The notes below the pieces were generated by a model. That model ran no database searches and was not told where the DNA came from. It saw only the letters and a list, made by a program, of their open reading frames with translations. A stretch of 64,000 nucleotides of DNA from CAYYKK01 sp046351395 (GTDB lineage: Bacteria > Myxococcota_A > Polyangia > Polyangiales > Polyangiaceae): assembly GCA_046351395.1 (NCBI GenBank), contig JAXLYP010000028.1, forward strand, positions 62,001 to 126,000. Direction: 5' to 3'. Made by a program: the position numbers and the translations under genes. Positions 7,726 to 17,296 of the stretch are shown piece after piece. Positions within the stretch are counted from its first letter, which is position 1. Every line of letters begins with the position of its first letter.

Positions 7726-10700
7726 AGCGCGCGTTCGTCTCGGGGAGCGTCGAGGCGAGGCTCGGACCGATCCGCGAGTACCTCGAGGGGCTCCCGAGCG
7801 CGCGTGAGGTCGTCCTGCTCGGGCCGTCGCGCGGCGCGCTCGACGATCTCGTGCGCGCGATCGTCGCGAAGAAGGGCGCGCTCTTCGGGCTGCACAGGAA
7901 GACCCTCGCGGGCTGGGCGGCCGAGCTCTCGGCCCCGAAGCTCGCGGACGAGGGGCGCGTGGTCGCTCCTCCGCTCGCGATCGACGCGGCGATCCTGGGC
8001 GCGATCGCGCGCAGCGTGGACGCGGACGAGCTCCGTTACCTCTCTCGGGACGCGGCGCGCGCGGACGCGATCGTTCGTGCACCGACGTTCCCGCGCACCC
8101 TCTTGGCGACGCTCTCGGATCTGCGGGCCGCGGCGATCCCGCCGGACGCGCTGCTCGGGGAGGACGCGCGGCGCGACGACATCGGCCGGCTCCTCGCGCG
8201 CTTCGAGGAGGAGCTCGCCTCGCGCGCGCTCGCCGATCCGGCGCACGTGCGCCGCACCGCGGCCGCCTGCGCAGCGGACACGGCGCTCACGCGCGCGCCG
8301 CTCGTCGCGTTCGACGTCGCCGTGCGCTCCGCGGCGGACGAGGCGCTGCTCTCCGCGCTGATCGAGCTCGCGACGGAGGCGATCGTCGTGCTGCCGTCGG
8401 GCGACGTGCGAGCCGCGCGCGCGTGCGCCGCGGCCGGGATCGAGCCCGCGCCGATCCCCGAGGTGGAGCGGACGTCCCTCGCGCGCGCGCGGAGCCGCCT
8501 CTTCGCGGTGGACCCGGGCGAGCGCGCGGAGAACGACGCGTCCATCGAGCTCTTCAGCGCGCCGACACAGGCGCACGAGGCCACCGAGGTCGTCCGCCGC
8601 GTCGTGGGCTCGGGCGCGCCGCTCGACGACGTCGCGATCGTGATCCCCTCGAGGCGCACCTACGCGACGCACGTCGAGGGCGCGCTGTCGCGAGCGGGGG
8701 TGAAGGGCTGGTTCAGCTTCGGGACGCGGCGCCCGCACCCCGCGGGCCGCGCGCTGCTCGCGCTCCTCGGCTGGAAGCTCGACCGATACTCCGCGAAGCG
8801 ACTCGTCGAGTACTTCTCCCTCGGTCAGGTGCCCGACGCGCCCCGGGTCGGCGAGGTCGCGCAGGCGTTCGCGCCGATCGCGGACGAGGATCTCGGGCGC
8901 TTCGGCGAAGGTGTACAGCCCGAGGATCCCGACGACGATCCCGAGCCCGCGCCCGCGCAGGTCGACGAGGCGAGCCCGGCCGCGCCGGCGCGCTACGGGG
9001 GGCTCCGAACGCCGCACCGCTGGGAGGCCGTCGTCGGCGAGAGCGGCACGCGCGCGGGGCTCATGGAGTCGGGCCAGCGCTACTACGAGCGGCGGCTGCG
9101 CGCGTTCATGGCGACGCGACAGCGCGAGCGCGACGCCATCGCGCGCGAGGACGCAGACTCCCCTGCGATCGCGCGCCTCGAGCGCGACGTGGGCGACGCG
9201 GCGGCCCTCATGAGCTTCCTCGATCCGCTCCTCGCGGAGCTCGACGCGATGCCCGTCGAGGCGCCCTTCGGCGAGTGGCTGACGCGCGTGGAGCGCGTCG
9301 CGCTGCTCGGCCTGCGGACGCCCGAGCTCGTCCTCGCGGCGCTGCGAGAGCTCCGGCCGTTCGAGAGCGCGCGGCGATCCCTCGCGGACGTCGTCGACAC
9401 GCTGAGGCCGCGCCTCACGGAGCTCGACCGGCCGCGCCCGCAGCGGCGCTACGGGCGGGTGTTCGTGGGGACACCGAACGATCTCCGCGGCCGGAGCTTC
9501 CGCGAGGTCTACGCGCTGGGCCTCACCGAGCGCGTGTTCCCCGCGCGGCTCCGCGAGGATCCGCTGCTCTTCGAAGAGGACCGCCGCGCGCTCTCCGCGC
9601 GCCTGCCCACGAACGAAGATCGAGCCGCGGACGAGCGCCTCGCGCTCGCGCTCGTCGTCGGCGCCGCGCGCGACCGCGTCGTGCTGTCGTACCCGCGCAT
9701 GGACGCGGAGGTGGCGCGGCCTCGCGTGCCCTCGTTCTACGCGCTCGACGTCCTCCGCGCCGTGACGGGCGCGCTCCCCGACGTGGACGAGATGCTCGTG
9801 CGCGCGGCCGAGCGCGGGGACGCGCGCCTCGAGTGGCCCGCGCCGCGCGACCCCGCGCAGGCGATCGACGCGTTCGAGCGCGATCTCGCGGAGATCCAGG
9901 TGCTCATCGGGCGCGCGCCCGAGGCGCGGCGGGGGCGCGCGCGGTGGATCCTCGAGGAGAACGCGTTCCTCGCGGCCGCGCTCCGGACGCGCTACCGACG
10001 GCAGGATCGGGACCGGTTCTACGAGGCCGACGGGCTCGTCGCGCCGAGCGCATACGTGCAGCGCGAGCTCGCGGCGCGGTCCCTCAAGAGCCGCCCCTAC
10101 TCGCCGTCCGCGCTGCAGCACTACGCGGCGTGCCCGCTCCGATTTTTCCTCTTCTCCGTGCTCGGGCTCGAGCACCGCGAGGCGCGCGAGGAGGTGGAGA
10201 CGCTGGATCCCATCACGCGCGGCGAGCTCTTCCACGACGTCATGGCGAAGTTCCTCCACGCGCTCCGCGCGCGGCGGACGCTGCCCATCCCGACCAGCGC
10301 GATCGACGACGCCGTCGCGCTCCTCGAGGAGCTCTTCGCGCGCGAAGCGCGCGACGTCGCGGCGCGCATCGAGCCCACGGTGCCGCGGATCTTCGAGGCG
10401 GATCGGGACGCGGTGCTCGAGGATCTCACGCGCGTCGTGCGCGACGAGTTCATCCGCGCCGCGCCGTTCACGCCCGCGTACGCGGACCTCGCCTTCGGCC
10501 TCGGCGCGGCGGGCCGACCTCACCGGGACCCGCGGAGCGTCGCCGATCCGGTGCGCCTCCCGGGCGGGTACCTGCTCCGCGGCGCCATCGACTCCGTCGA
10601 GGTGTCCCAGAACGGGCTCGAGCTGCGGGTCACGGACTACAAGACGGGCAAGGCGCCCGCGGCCTCGAGCGCGTCCGATCGATCGTCGGCGTTCTTCGTG

Positions 10701-11078
10701 ACGGGCCAGGGCGAGGTGCTCCAGCCCGTCCTCTACGCGCTCGCGGCCGAGGCGCTCCGGGGCGTCGTGTTCAACGAGCAGCAGCGCGTGGTCGCGTCGC
10801 GCCTCTTCTACGCGACGAAGCGCGGGGCGTTCGCGGAGCGCACCGTGGGGATCGACGACGACAGCAAGCGCCGCGGCCGCGCCGTGCTCGAGGCGATCGA
10901 CGACGCTGTCGTCGCCGGGTTCCTTCCGGCGTTCCCGCGCGAAGACGCCTGCAAGACGTGCGACGCGCGCGCGTGCTGCGGGCCCAAGGTGTACGAGGAG
11001 AACCGGGCGAAGCGGGCCAAGAGCGCCGAGGACCGGACGCACGTCGAGCGGCTCATCGCGCTCCGGAGGGAGCCGTGA
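7722..11078 (+). CDS. addB: AddB-like helicase-nuclease subunit
   Basis: An 1118-residue protein in the size range of AddB, the nuclease partner that processes double-strand breaks for RecA repair. The C-terminal RecB-type nuclease motifs are complete: GELFHDV, GAIDSVE, DYKTG (Asp972, Lys974) and a QPVLY motif. Four cysteines suited to the AddB iron-sulfur cluster are visible: Cys804 in CPLRFF, then Cys1077, Cys1080 and Cys1085/1086. The N-terminus reads GPSRGA where many AddB proteins carry a Walker A loop, so ATP binding there is doubtful. It overlaps the dipeptidase and AddA genes by four bases each. Confidence 0.87.
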   Translation: MKRAFVSGSVEARLGPIREYLEGLPSAREVVLLGPSRGALDDLVRAIVAKKGALFGLHRKTLAGWAAELSAPKLADEGRVVAPPLAIDAAILGAIARSVDADELRYLSRDAARADAIVRAPTFPRTLLATLSDLRAAAIPPDALLGEDARRDDIGRLLARFEEELASRALADPAHVRRTAAACAADTALTRAPLVAFDVAVRSAADEALLSALIELATEAIVVLPSGDVRAARACAAAGIEPAPIPEVERTSLARARSRLFAVDPGERAENDASIELFSAPTQAHEATEVVRRVVGSGAPLDDVAIVIPSRRTYATHVEGALSRAGVKGWFSFGTRRPHPAGRALLALLGWKLDRYSAKRLVEYFSLGQVPDAPRVGEVAQAFAPIADEDLGRFGEGVQPEDPDDDPEPAPAQVDEASPAAPARYGGLRTPHRWEAVVGESGTRAGLMESGQRYYERRLRAFMATRQRERDAIAREDADSPAIARLERDVGDAAALMSFLDPLLAELDAMPVEAPFGEWLTRVERVALLGLRTPELVLAALRELRPFESARRSLADVVDTLRPRLTELDRPRPQRRYGRVFVGTPNDLRGRSFREVYALGLTERVFPARLREDPLLFEEDRRALSARLPTNEDRAADERLALALVVGAARDRVVLSYPRMDAEVARPRVPSFYALDVLRAVTGALPDVDEMLVRAAERGDARLEWPAPRDPAQAIDAFERDLAEIQVLIGRAPEARRGRARWILEENAFLAAALRTRYRRQDRDRFYEADGLVAPSAYVQRELAARSLKSRPYSPSALQHYAACPLRFFLFSVLGLEHREAREEVETLDPITRGELFHDVMAKFLHALRARRTLPIPTSAIDDAVALLEELFAREARDVAARIEPTVPRIFEADRDAVLEDLTRVVRDEFIRAAPFTPAYADLAFGLGAAGRPHRDPRSVADPVRLPGGYLLRGAIDSVEVSQNGLELRVTDYKTGKAPAASSASDRSSAFFVTGQGEVLQPVLYALAAEALRGVVFNEQQRVVASRLFYATKRGAFAERTVGIDDDSKRRGRAVLEAIDDAVVAGFLPAFPREDACKTCDARACCGPKVYEENRAKRAKSAEDRTHVERLIALRREP

Positions 11079-13570
11079 TCGCCGACGCGGAGGCGCGCCG
11101 AAAGATCCGCGAGGAGCTCGATCGCACGTTCGTCGTGGAGGCGTCCGCGGGCACGGGGAAGACGACCGAGCTCGTGCATCGGATCGTCGCGGTGCTCGAG
11201 CGCGGGGCGGAGGTGAACCGCATCGCCGCGGTGACGTTCACCGACAAGGCGGCGGGCGAGCTGAAATTGAGGCTGCGGTCGGGGCTCGAGCAGCGCAGGC
11301 GCGCGGCCACCGGCGCCGCGCTCGAGTCCCTCGAGCGCGCCCTCGCGAAGCTCGAGGAGGCGCGCGTCTCGACGATCCATACGTTCGCGGCCGATCTGCT
11401 GCGCGAGCGGCCGGTCGAGGCCGGCGTCGATCCGGGGTTCCAAGCGGAGGCGGAGAACACCGCGGAGGGCCTCTTCGAAGAGGCGTTTCGAGGGTGGCTC
11501 GAGGCCGCGCGCGCGACGCCCGCACCCGCCCTCGCGCGCGCGTTCGCGCGGCGCGGTCGAGGCTCCAACGACGCGGCGCTGCTCGGCGCGGCGAAGACCC
11601 TCCGCGACGTGCGCTACGCGGCCGCGCTCTGGATCCGCCGGCCGTGGGACCGGGAGAGCGCGATCGAGCGCGCCGCCGCGCGCGTGTCCAGCCTCGCCGC
11701 GGCGAGCGCGCGCGACGCCGATCCGCGCAACACGCTCTACCAGGATCTCGCGCCCGTCCGCGAAGGGGCCGAGCTCCTCGCGCGCGACTCGGGCGACGAC
11801 GACGCGCGCGAGGCGCTCCTCGTCGGTCTCGCGGAGGCGCGGGCCCCCCGCAAGGGCGCCGCGGTCTACGCGAGCGGTGTCCCGCGCGAGGTGATCCTCG
11901 CGGAGGTCGAGGCGACGCGCGAGGAGCTCGCGACGTTCGCGCGCGAGGCGGGGGCGGACCTCGCGTTCGCGCTGCGCGAGGAGCTCGCGCCCGTGCTCTC
12001 CCGGTACGAGGAGGCGAAGCGCCGACGGGGCGTGCTCGACTTCGACGATCTGCTGCTCCGCGCGCGCGCGCTGCTCGTCTCCTCGCGCGACGCGCGCGTC
12101 GTCCTCGCCGAGCGGATCAGCCACCTCTTCGTGGACGAGTTCCAGGACACCGACCCCGTGCAGTCGGCGATCCTCCTGCTCCTCGCGTCCGCCGATCCGG
12201 AGTGTGACGACCCGTGGACGTGCCCCATCGTCCCCGGGAAGCTGTTCATCGTCGGCGACCCGAAGCAGTCGATCTACCGGTTCCGGAGCGCGGATCTCGC
12301 GACCTACGAGCGGGTCAAGGATCGCATCCGCGACATGGGCGGAGAGCTCCTCCACCTGCGCCGCAGCTTCCGCTCGCTCGGCGGGATCCAGACCCTCGTG
12401 AACACGGCGTTCGGGGCGCGCATGAAGGCGGACGCGCGCTCGCTCATGCCCGAGTACGCGCCGCTCGAGGAGCACCGCACGGACTCGCCCTTGCTCGGTC
12501 CCGTGGTCGCGCTCCCCATCCCGCGACCGTTCGCCGAGGGCCGCCTCAGCCCGCGCGCCGCGCGCGAGTCCCTGCCGTTCGCCGTGGGGGCGTTCGTGCG
12601 CTGGCTGCTCGAGGAGAGCGGGCTCACGGTGCAGGGCCGCGGTGGGGAGCGAACCGCGATCCAAGCGCGCCACGTCTGCTTGTTGTTCCGCCAGCTCGAC
12701 GCGTACGGCGCGAGCCTCGCGCAGCCGTTCGTCGACGTGCTCGGTCGATATCGGATCCCCCACGTCCTCGTCGGAGGGCGCTCGTTCTACGAGCGCGAGG
12801 AGATCCGGGCTTCGCTCGCGGCGCTCGGAGCGATCGAGCGGCCCGACGACGATCTGCTCGTCGCGGCCACGCTCCGCGGCTTGTTCTTCGGCCAGCGCGA
12901 CGACGCGCTCCTCGAGTACAAGCTCCGGTACGGGCACCTGAACCCGCTGCGCGCGCCGTCCACGGCCCTGCCCGCCGCGCTCGTCGAGGTCGGCGCCGCG
13001 CTCGCGCTGCTCGCGCGCCTGCATCGACTCCGAAACCGCCGGCCCTTCTCGGAGACCCTCGGCGACCTCCTCGCGTCGACGCGCGCGCACGTCGCTCTCG
13101 CGCTCCTCCCGAGCGGCGAGCAAGCGCTCGCGAACGTGCAGCACCTGCTCCAGGTGCGCGAGGAGGCGGACGGAGTGCTCAGCTTCCGCGGGTGCCTCGA
13201 GGTGCTCCGCGAGCGCGCCGCGCGTCGCTCCGTCGGCGAGGCACCCATCCTCGAGGAGGAGGGCGACGGCGTCCGCCTGATGACGGTGCACAAGGCGAAG
13301 GGCCTCGAGTTCCCCGTCGTGGTCCTCGCGGATCCGATGACGACGCGCGAGCGGAAGTGGGTCGCGAAGCACGTCGACATGGAGCGCGAGCTCGCGGCGG
13401 TTCGGCTGATGGGTTGCGCGCCGTGGGAGCTCGTCGATCACGAGCCCCTCGAGCAGCTCCGGGACGACGCCGAGGAGATCCGCATCGCGTACGTCGCCGC
13501 CACGCGCGCCAAGGATCTCCTCGTCGTGCCGATCGTCGCGGAGGAGGCGGCGTTTCCGGCCGCGAGCTAG
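11075..13570 (+). CDS. addA: AddA-like UvrD/RecB helicase, helicase part (ends at in-frame TAG)
   Basis: Superfamily 1 DNA helicase, 831 residues up to a TAG at 13568. All helicase motifs are in order: ASAGTGKTT (Lys29), TFTDKAAGELK, DFDDLL, VDEFQDTD (Asp354), GDPKQSIYRFRSAD, a TVHKAKGLEFPVV motif and YVAATRAKDLL. The reading frame continues without shift past the TAG into the nuclease domain, so the intact protein would have 1129 codons. Homologues usually have a Trp at this position (a W-x-x-P-L motif), and TGG to TAG is one base change. Without the C-terminal part the product would be a helicase lacking its nuclease. It starts with GTG, overlapping addB. Confidence 0.88.
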   Translation: MIADAEARRKIREELDRTFVVEASAGTGKTTELVHRIVAVLERGAEVNRIAAVTFTDKAAGELKLRLRSGLEQRRRAATGAALESLERALAKLEEARVSTIHTFAADLLRERPVEAGVDPGFQAEAENTAEGLFEEAFRGWLEAARATPAPALARAFARRGRGSNDAALLGAAKTLRDVRYAAALWIRRPWDRESAIERAAARVSSLAAASARDADPRNTLYQDLAPVREGAELLARDSGDDDAREALLVGLAEARAPRKGAAVYASGVPREVILAEVEATREELATFAREAGADLAFALREELAPVLSRYEEAKRRRGVLDFDDLLLRARALLVSSRDARVVLAERISHLFVDEFQDTDPVQSAILLLLASADPECDDPWTCPIVPGKLFIVGDPKQSIYRFRSADLATYERVKDRIRDMGGELLHLRRSFRSLGGIQTLVNTAFGARMKADARSLMPEYAPLEEHRTDSPLLGPVVALPIPRPFAEGRLSPRAARESLPFAVGAFVRWLLEESGLTVQGRGGERTAIQARHVCLLFRQLDAYGASLAQPFVDVLGRYRIPHVLVGGRSFYEREEIRASLAALGAIERPDDDLLVAATLRGLFFGQRDDALLEYKLRYGHLNPLRAPSTALPAALVEVGAALALLARLHRLRNRRPFSETLGDLLASTRAHVALALLPSGEQALANVQHLLQVREEADGVLSFRGCLEVLRERAARRSVGEAPILEEEGDGVRLMTVHKAKGLEFPVVVLADPMTTRERKWVAKHVDMERELAAVRLMGCAPWELVDHEPLEQLRDDAEEIRIAYVAATRAKDLLVVPIVAEEAAFPAAS

Positions 13571-14464
13571 ACGGCGCCGCTCCAGCTCGCGTTGACGGCG
13601 ACGCTCCGCGGAACGCCGGAGAGGGACGGGTTCGCGGCGTCGTTCGGGGACGAGGTCGCGCTCGACCGACCCGGTGGCCGTCCGCGCAACGCGATCTCAC
13701 CTGGCCACCACCCGACGCCCTTTGGACGCGTCGCGGTCTGGGACGCGCGCGCTCTCGACGTGGACCCGCCCGCCGCACCCGGCGTCCGCGCGCAGGATCT
13801 CATCGTCCCGACGACGAGCGAGATCGTCGAAGCCGATCGCTCGAAGCAGCGCGCGTTCTGGGGCGCGCGTGAGGCGACGATCAAGGCGCGGTCCGCGCCG
13901 CGGCACCGCGTCCGGACGGCGACCCAGATCTCACACACCGAGGACGGAGCGCCTCCACCGGAGGTCCCTGCGACGCGCCCCGTCACCCGGGCCTACGTGC
14001 CACGCGCGGAGGGCAGGCCGCGCGGCGTGGAGTTTGGAATCCTCGTCCACCAGACCCTCGCAACCATCGAGCTCACCGCGTCTCCGGAGGGGATCATGGA
14101 CGTGGTGCGCCTCGCCGCGCGCCTCCTCCCCGTCGGCCCCACGGAGATCGAGGCCGCAGCCGAGGCGGTCCGTCGAACGACGGCGTCGCCTCTTTGGGGC
14201 GCGTTCATGGCGGCGGACGAGCGGGGCGAGCTGCGGCGCGAGGTCCCGCTCGAGGCCGTGCTCGAGGACGGGGAGATCCTCGAGGGCGTCGTCGACGTCG
14301 CGTACCTCGAGGACGGGGAATGGACGGTCGTCGACTACAAGACCGATTTGCCTGCGCCCGGTTCACCCCGACTCGCCGGATACGAGACCCAAGTCCGCCT
14401 CTACGCGGACGTGCTCGAGCGGGCGACCGGTCAGCGCGCGAACGCGACGTTGCTCTTCGTGTGA
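13571..14464 (+). pseudogene. addA: AddA C-terminal nuclease part, same frame after the TAG
   Basis: Continuation of AddA in the same frame, 297 residues. It opens with TAPLQLALTA and carries the RecB-type nuclease motifs: GVEFGILVHQTL (His), GVVDVAYLEDGEW with the catalytic Asp, VVDYKTD and the QVRLY motif. A TTG at 13592 could start a separate polypeptide but has no clear ribosome binding site. Either the TAG is a sequencing error and this is the end of a normal AddA, or the gene is split, or the stop is suppressed. All catalytic residues of the nuclease remain intact, which argues against old decay. Confidence 0.75.
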
Positions 14465-14536
14465 CGAGCCGCTTCCACCGAGAGCGCGAACGAGCGGCGG
14501 GGAGCTGATGGCGGTGGCCCGATAGCTGATAGGTTT

Positions 14537-14561
14537 GGGGGTGCCGTGCAAGGGCACCCCC
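14537..14561 (+). terminator. hairpin after addA
   Basis: GGGGGTGCC and GGCACCCCC pair over nine bases around a seven-base loop, about 70 bases after the addA stop and before the next gene. Confidence 0.55.
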
Positions 14562-14629
14562 CGCGCAACCCCTGGCCGATTCCCCCCGTGCTCCGAGCGG
14601 ATACGCCAGGCGTGCTTCGTCGCGCGGCG

Positions 14630-17264
14630 ATGCCGTTTCCCTACGCGCCCGGCGCGAACCGCGCGGCACCGACTGCAGCCGCGCCATCCGCACCGATGGG
14701 TCGACCTCCGTCGACGATGCCCCCGCAGGGCGCGGCGCAGCAGCACGTCGCGATTCCGGCTCCCGCGGCGCTCCCGTTCATGTCGGCGCCGGCGTACGCG
14801 CAACCGATGCATGCGCAGCCGCCTCCCCTGCATGCCCCGCCGCCCATGCACCCGCAGCCGACGTACGCGCAGGCACCCGCGTACGCGCAGCCCCCTCCGT
14901 ACGCTCCGCAGTATCCGCCTCAGCCCACGTACGCGCGGCCACCGACGTACCCGCCCGCGTACGCGGCGCCCCCGCCGTACGTCGCCCAACCGCAGGCCGC
15001 GCCGCTCGCGGAGCCCGAGGCGATCTCTCCTTGGGCGCAGTTCTCCGGTCCGCCGCGCGCGGCGTTCCCGGAGATGGATGCTTCGCGCATGCCGTCGAAC
15101 CCACCGCCGCCTCCCGCGTACGCTTTGCCGGTCGCGCCGCCGGCGTACGTGGGGCCGATCGGGCAGACCGCCGCGGTGATGCCGTCGTATCTCGTCGCCC
15201 AGCACGAGGCGCAAGCCGCGGCGCAGCAGGCGGCGCTCGCAGAGGCCGAGGCCGCGCAGGCGCGCGCGCGAGCGGAGGCCGAGGCCGCGCAGGCGCGCGC
15301 GCGAGCGGAGGCCGAGGCCGCGCAGGCACGCGCGCGAGCGGAGGCACAGCGAGAGCGAGAGGCGATGGCCGCGGCCGCCCAGCGCGCAGCCGAAGAGCGC
15401 GCGTGGGCCGAGCGCGCGGCGATGGAGGAGGCCGCGCGCGAGCAGGCGCGCGTCGAAGCGGAGATCGCCGCGATGAGGCAGCGCGCTCACCTCGAAGCGC
15501 TCGCGGCGGAGCAAGCCGCGGCCGCGCGCGCCCCTCGCCGAGGCGAGCGCGCGACGGGCTGCGGAGCAAGCTGCGCTCGAGCGCGCCGAGGCGGAGCGGC
15601 TCGCGCTCGAGCGCGCCGCTGCCGAGGCGGAGGCTCAAGCGATGCGCGCGCGCGCCGCGCGCGAACAGGCCGAAGCGGAGGCCCGCGCACGCGCGGAGGC
15701 GGAGGCGCGCGCGATCGCGGACGCCGAGGCGCGCGCCGCCGAAGAGCGCGCGCTCCGCGAGAGAGCCGAGGCCGAGGCGCGCGCGGCCGAAGCGCGCGCG
15801 CTCCGTGAGAGAGCCGAGGCGGAGGCACGAGCGGCCGAGGAGCGCGCTGCGCGAGAAGGCCGAGGCGGAGGCGCGCGCGGCCGAGGCGCGCGCTGCGCGA
15901 GAAGGCCGAGGCGGAGGCGCGCGCGGCCGAGGAGCGCGCGCTGCGCGAGAAGGCCGAGGCGGAGGCACGTGCCGTCGCGGAGCGCGCGGAGCGAGAGCGC
16001 GTCGAGGCGGAGGCCCGCGCGGCCGCGGAGCGCGCGGAGCGAGAGCGCGTCGAGGCGGAGGCCCGCGCGGCGCGCGAGAGGGCCGAAGCGGAGGCCCGCG
16101 TGGCGGAGGAGCGAGCGCTCCGCGCCAAGGCCGAGGCGGAGGCCCGCGCGGCCGCGGAGCGCGCGGAGCGAGAGCGCGTCGAGGCGGAGGCGCGTGCCAT
16201 CCGCGAAAAGCCGAGGCAGAAGCGCGCGCGCTCCGCGAGAAGCCGAGGCCGAGGCGCGCGCCGCGGAGGCGCGCCGCCGCGCCGAGGCCGAGGCTGCGGA
16301 GAGGGCGGAGCGCGTAGAGCGCGCGCGCAGGGAGGCCGAGGCGGCTGCGGAGCGTGAGCGCGTCGAGAAGGAGGTTGAGCGCGTCGAGAAAGAGCGAGAG
16401 CGCGCCGAGAAGGAGCGCGAGCGCGCGCGCGCCGAGGCGGAGGCCGAGCAGCACCGAATCGAGCTCGAGCGCGCGTTCGCCGAAGCGGAGGCGGCCGCAG
16501 CGAGGCAGCGCGAGATCGAAGCGGCCGAGGAGGAGGCGCGGCAGTGGCGCGAGCGCGTCGAGCGCGAGCACGCGGAGGCCGAGGCGGCCGCGGAGCGCGA
16601 GCGCGTCGCGAAGGAACGCGAGCGCGTCGCGAAGGAGCGCGCCGCGGCGGAGGCGCTCGCCAACAAAGAGCGCGCCGCGCGCGAAGCAGCGGAAGCCGCG
16701 AAGGCCCGGACGGCGAAGGTCTCGGCGGAGGCCGACGCGAAGGCGAAGCGGGAGGCCGCAGCGAGCGCGATCCGCGAGCGCGCCGCGCGCGCGAAGGCCG
16801 AGGCCGAGGCGCGCGTCGAGGCCGAGCGCCGCGAGCGCGAGCGCCTCGAGGCGGAGGCGCGCGCCCACAAGGAGGCGGAGCGCCTCGCTCGACAGAGCGC
16901 GGCGCCGCTTGGCGAGGCTCCGGGTTCGCCGCCCCCGACCGGCGCTTCGCACAGCGCGTCCGCGCCGCCGCCGCGCCCCGAAGCCCCGCGGACCTGGTCT
17001 TCGCCGCCCGCTCCGCGGCCCGTCTCCGCGCCACCCGTGGCGATGGCGCCGCAAGCGACCTCGGCTCCGTCCGTTCCACCCCGCGCGTCCGTGCCCGCTC
17101 CGCCGGCCGCTGCGGAGGCCGCCGCCCCGATGGATGAGCGCGCGGCGAAGGCCGCCGCGCTCGCGGAGATGCGCCGGCTCGCGGCCGAAGAGGCGGCGGC
17201 GGAGCGCGCGGCCGTCGCGCGACTCGCGGCGGATTCGCCGCGTCGAAAGCGCCGAACGGAGTGA
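14630..17264 (+). CDS. proline-rich / Ala-Glu-Arg repeat coiled-coil protein, frame broken
   Basis: A long repeat protein. From ATG 14630 it has a Pro/Tyr/Ala-rich region (YAQP, PPPY repeats) for about 190 residues. A very long charged helix of AEAEARA and ERAEAE repeats follows, then a short Pro-rich linker (about 16910-17130) and a final Ala/Glu helix ending at 17264. The frame changes near 15525, 15852, 15893, 16207 and 16241. Against neighbouring repeat copies, the last four match losses of two bases in GC runs or one G in AAGGCCGAG. Restoring them gives one continuous heptad-like protein of about 880 residues. Function unknown; possibly a structural or polar scaffold protein. There is no signal peptide. 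Confidence 0.65.
15245..15343 (+). repeat. 33-bp tandem repeat, three copies
   Basis: Three consecutive 33-base units at 15245, 15278 and 15311 encode AEAAQARARAE. The first two are identical and the third has one change. This is the start of the coding repeat array of the coiled-coil gene. Confidence 0.85.
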
Positions 17265-17296
17265 TGGCGACGGCGCCGAGTGGAGTAGGGTGAAGC

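Noticed and set aside
8423..11074. An open frame on the plus strand running through addB into addA
   Set aside because: Upstream of 11075 it is shadow sequence, almost only Arg, Ala and Gly, in the wrong frame of addB. The real AddA starts at the GTG at 11075.
10808..13441. An 877-codon open frame antisense to addA
   Set aside because: It is Arg/Ala/Glu-rich low-complexity sequence with no motif. Such frames arise on the opposite strand of GC-rich genes with GC at third positions; addA itself has all helicase motifs.
15240..16260. Repeat array that could be mistaken for CRISPR or a satellite
   Set aside because: Units are multiples of three, code for heptad-like AEAEARA sequence and have no unique spacers.
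14630..17264. Programmed ribosomal frameshifting in the repeat gene
   Set aside because: There are five breaks with no slippery heptamer or pseudoknot, and most fit simple base losses relative to repeat copies.
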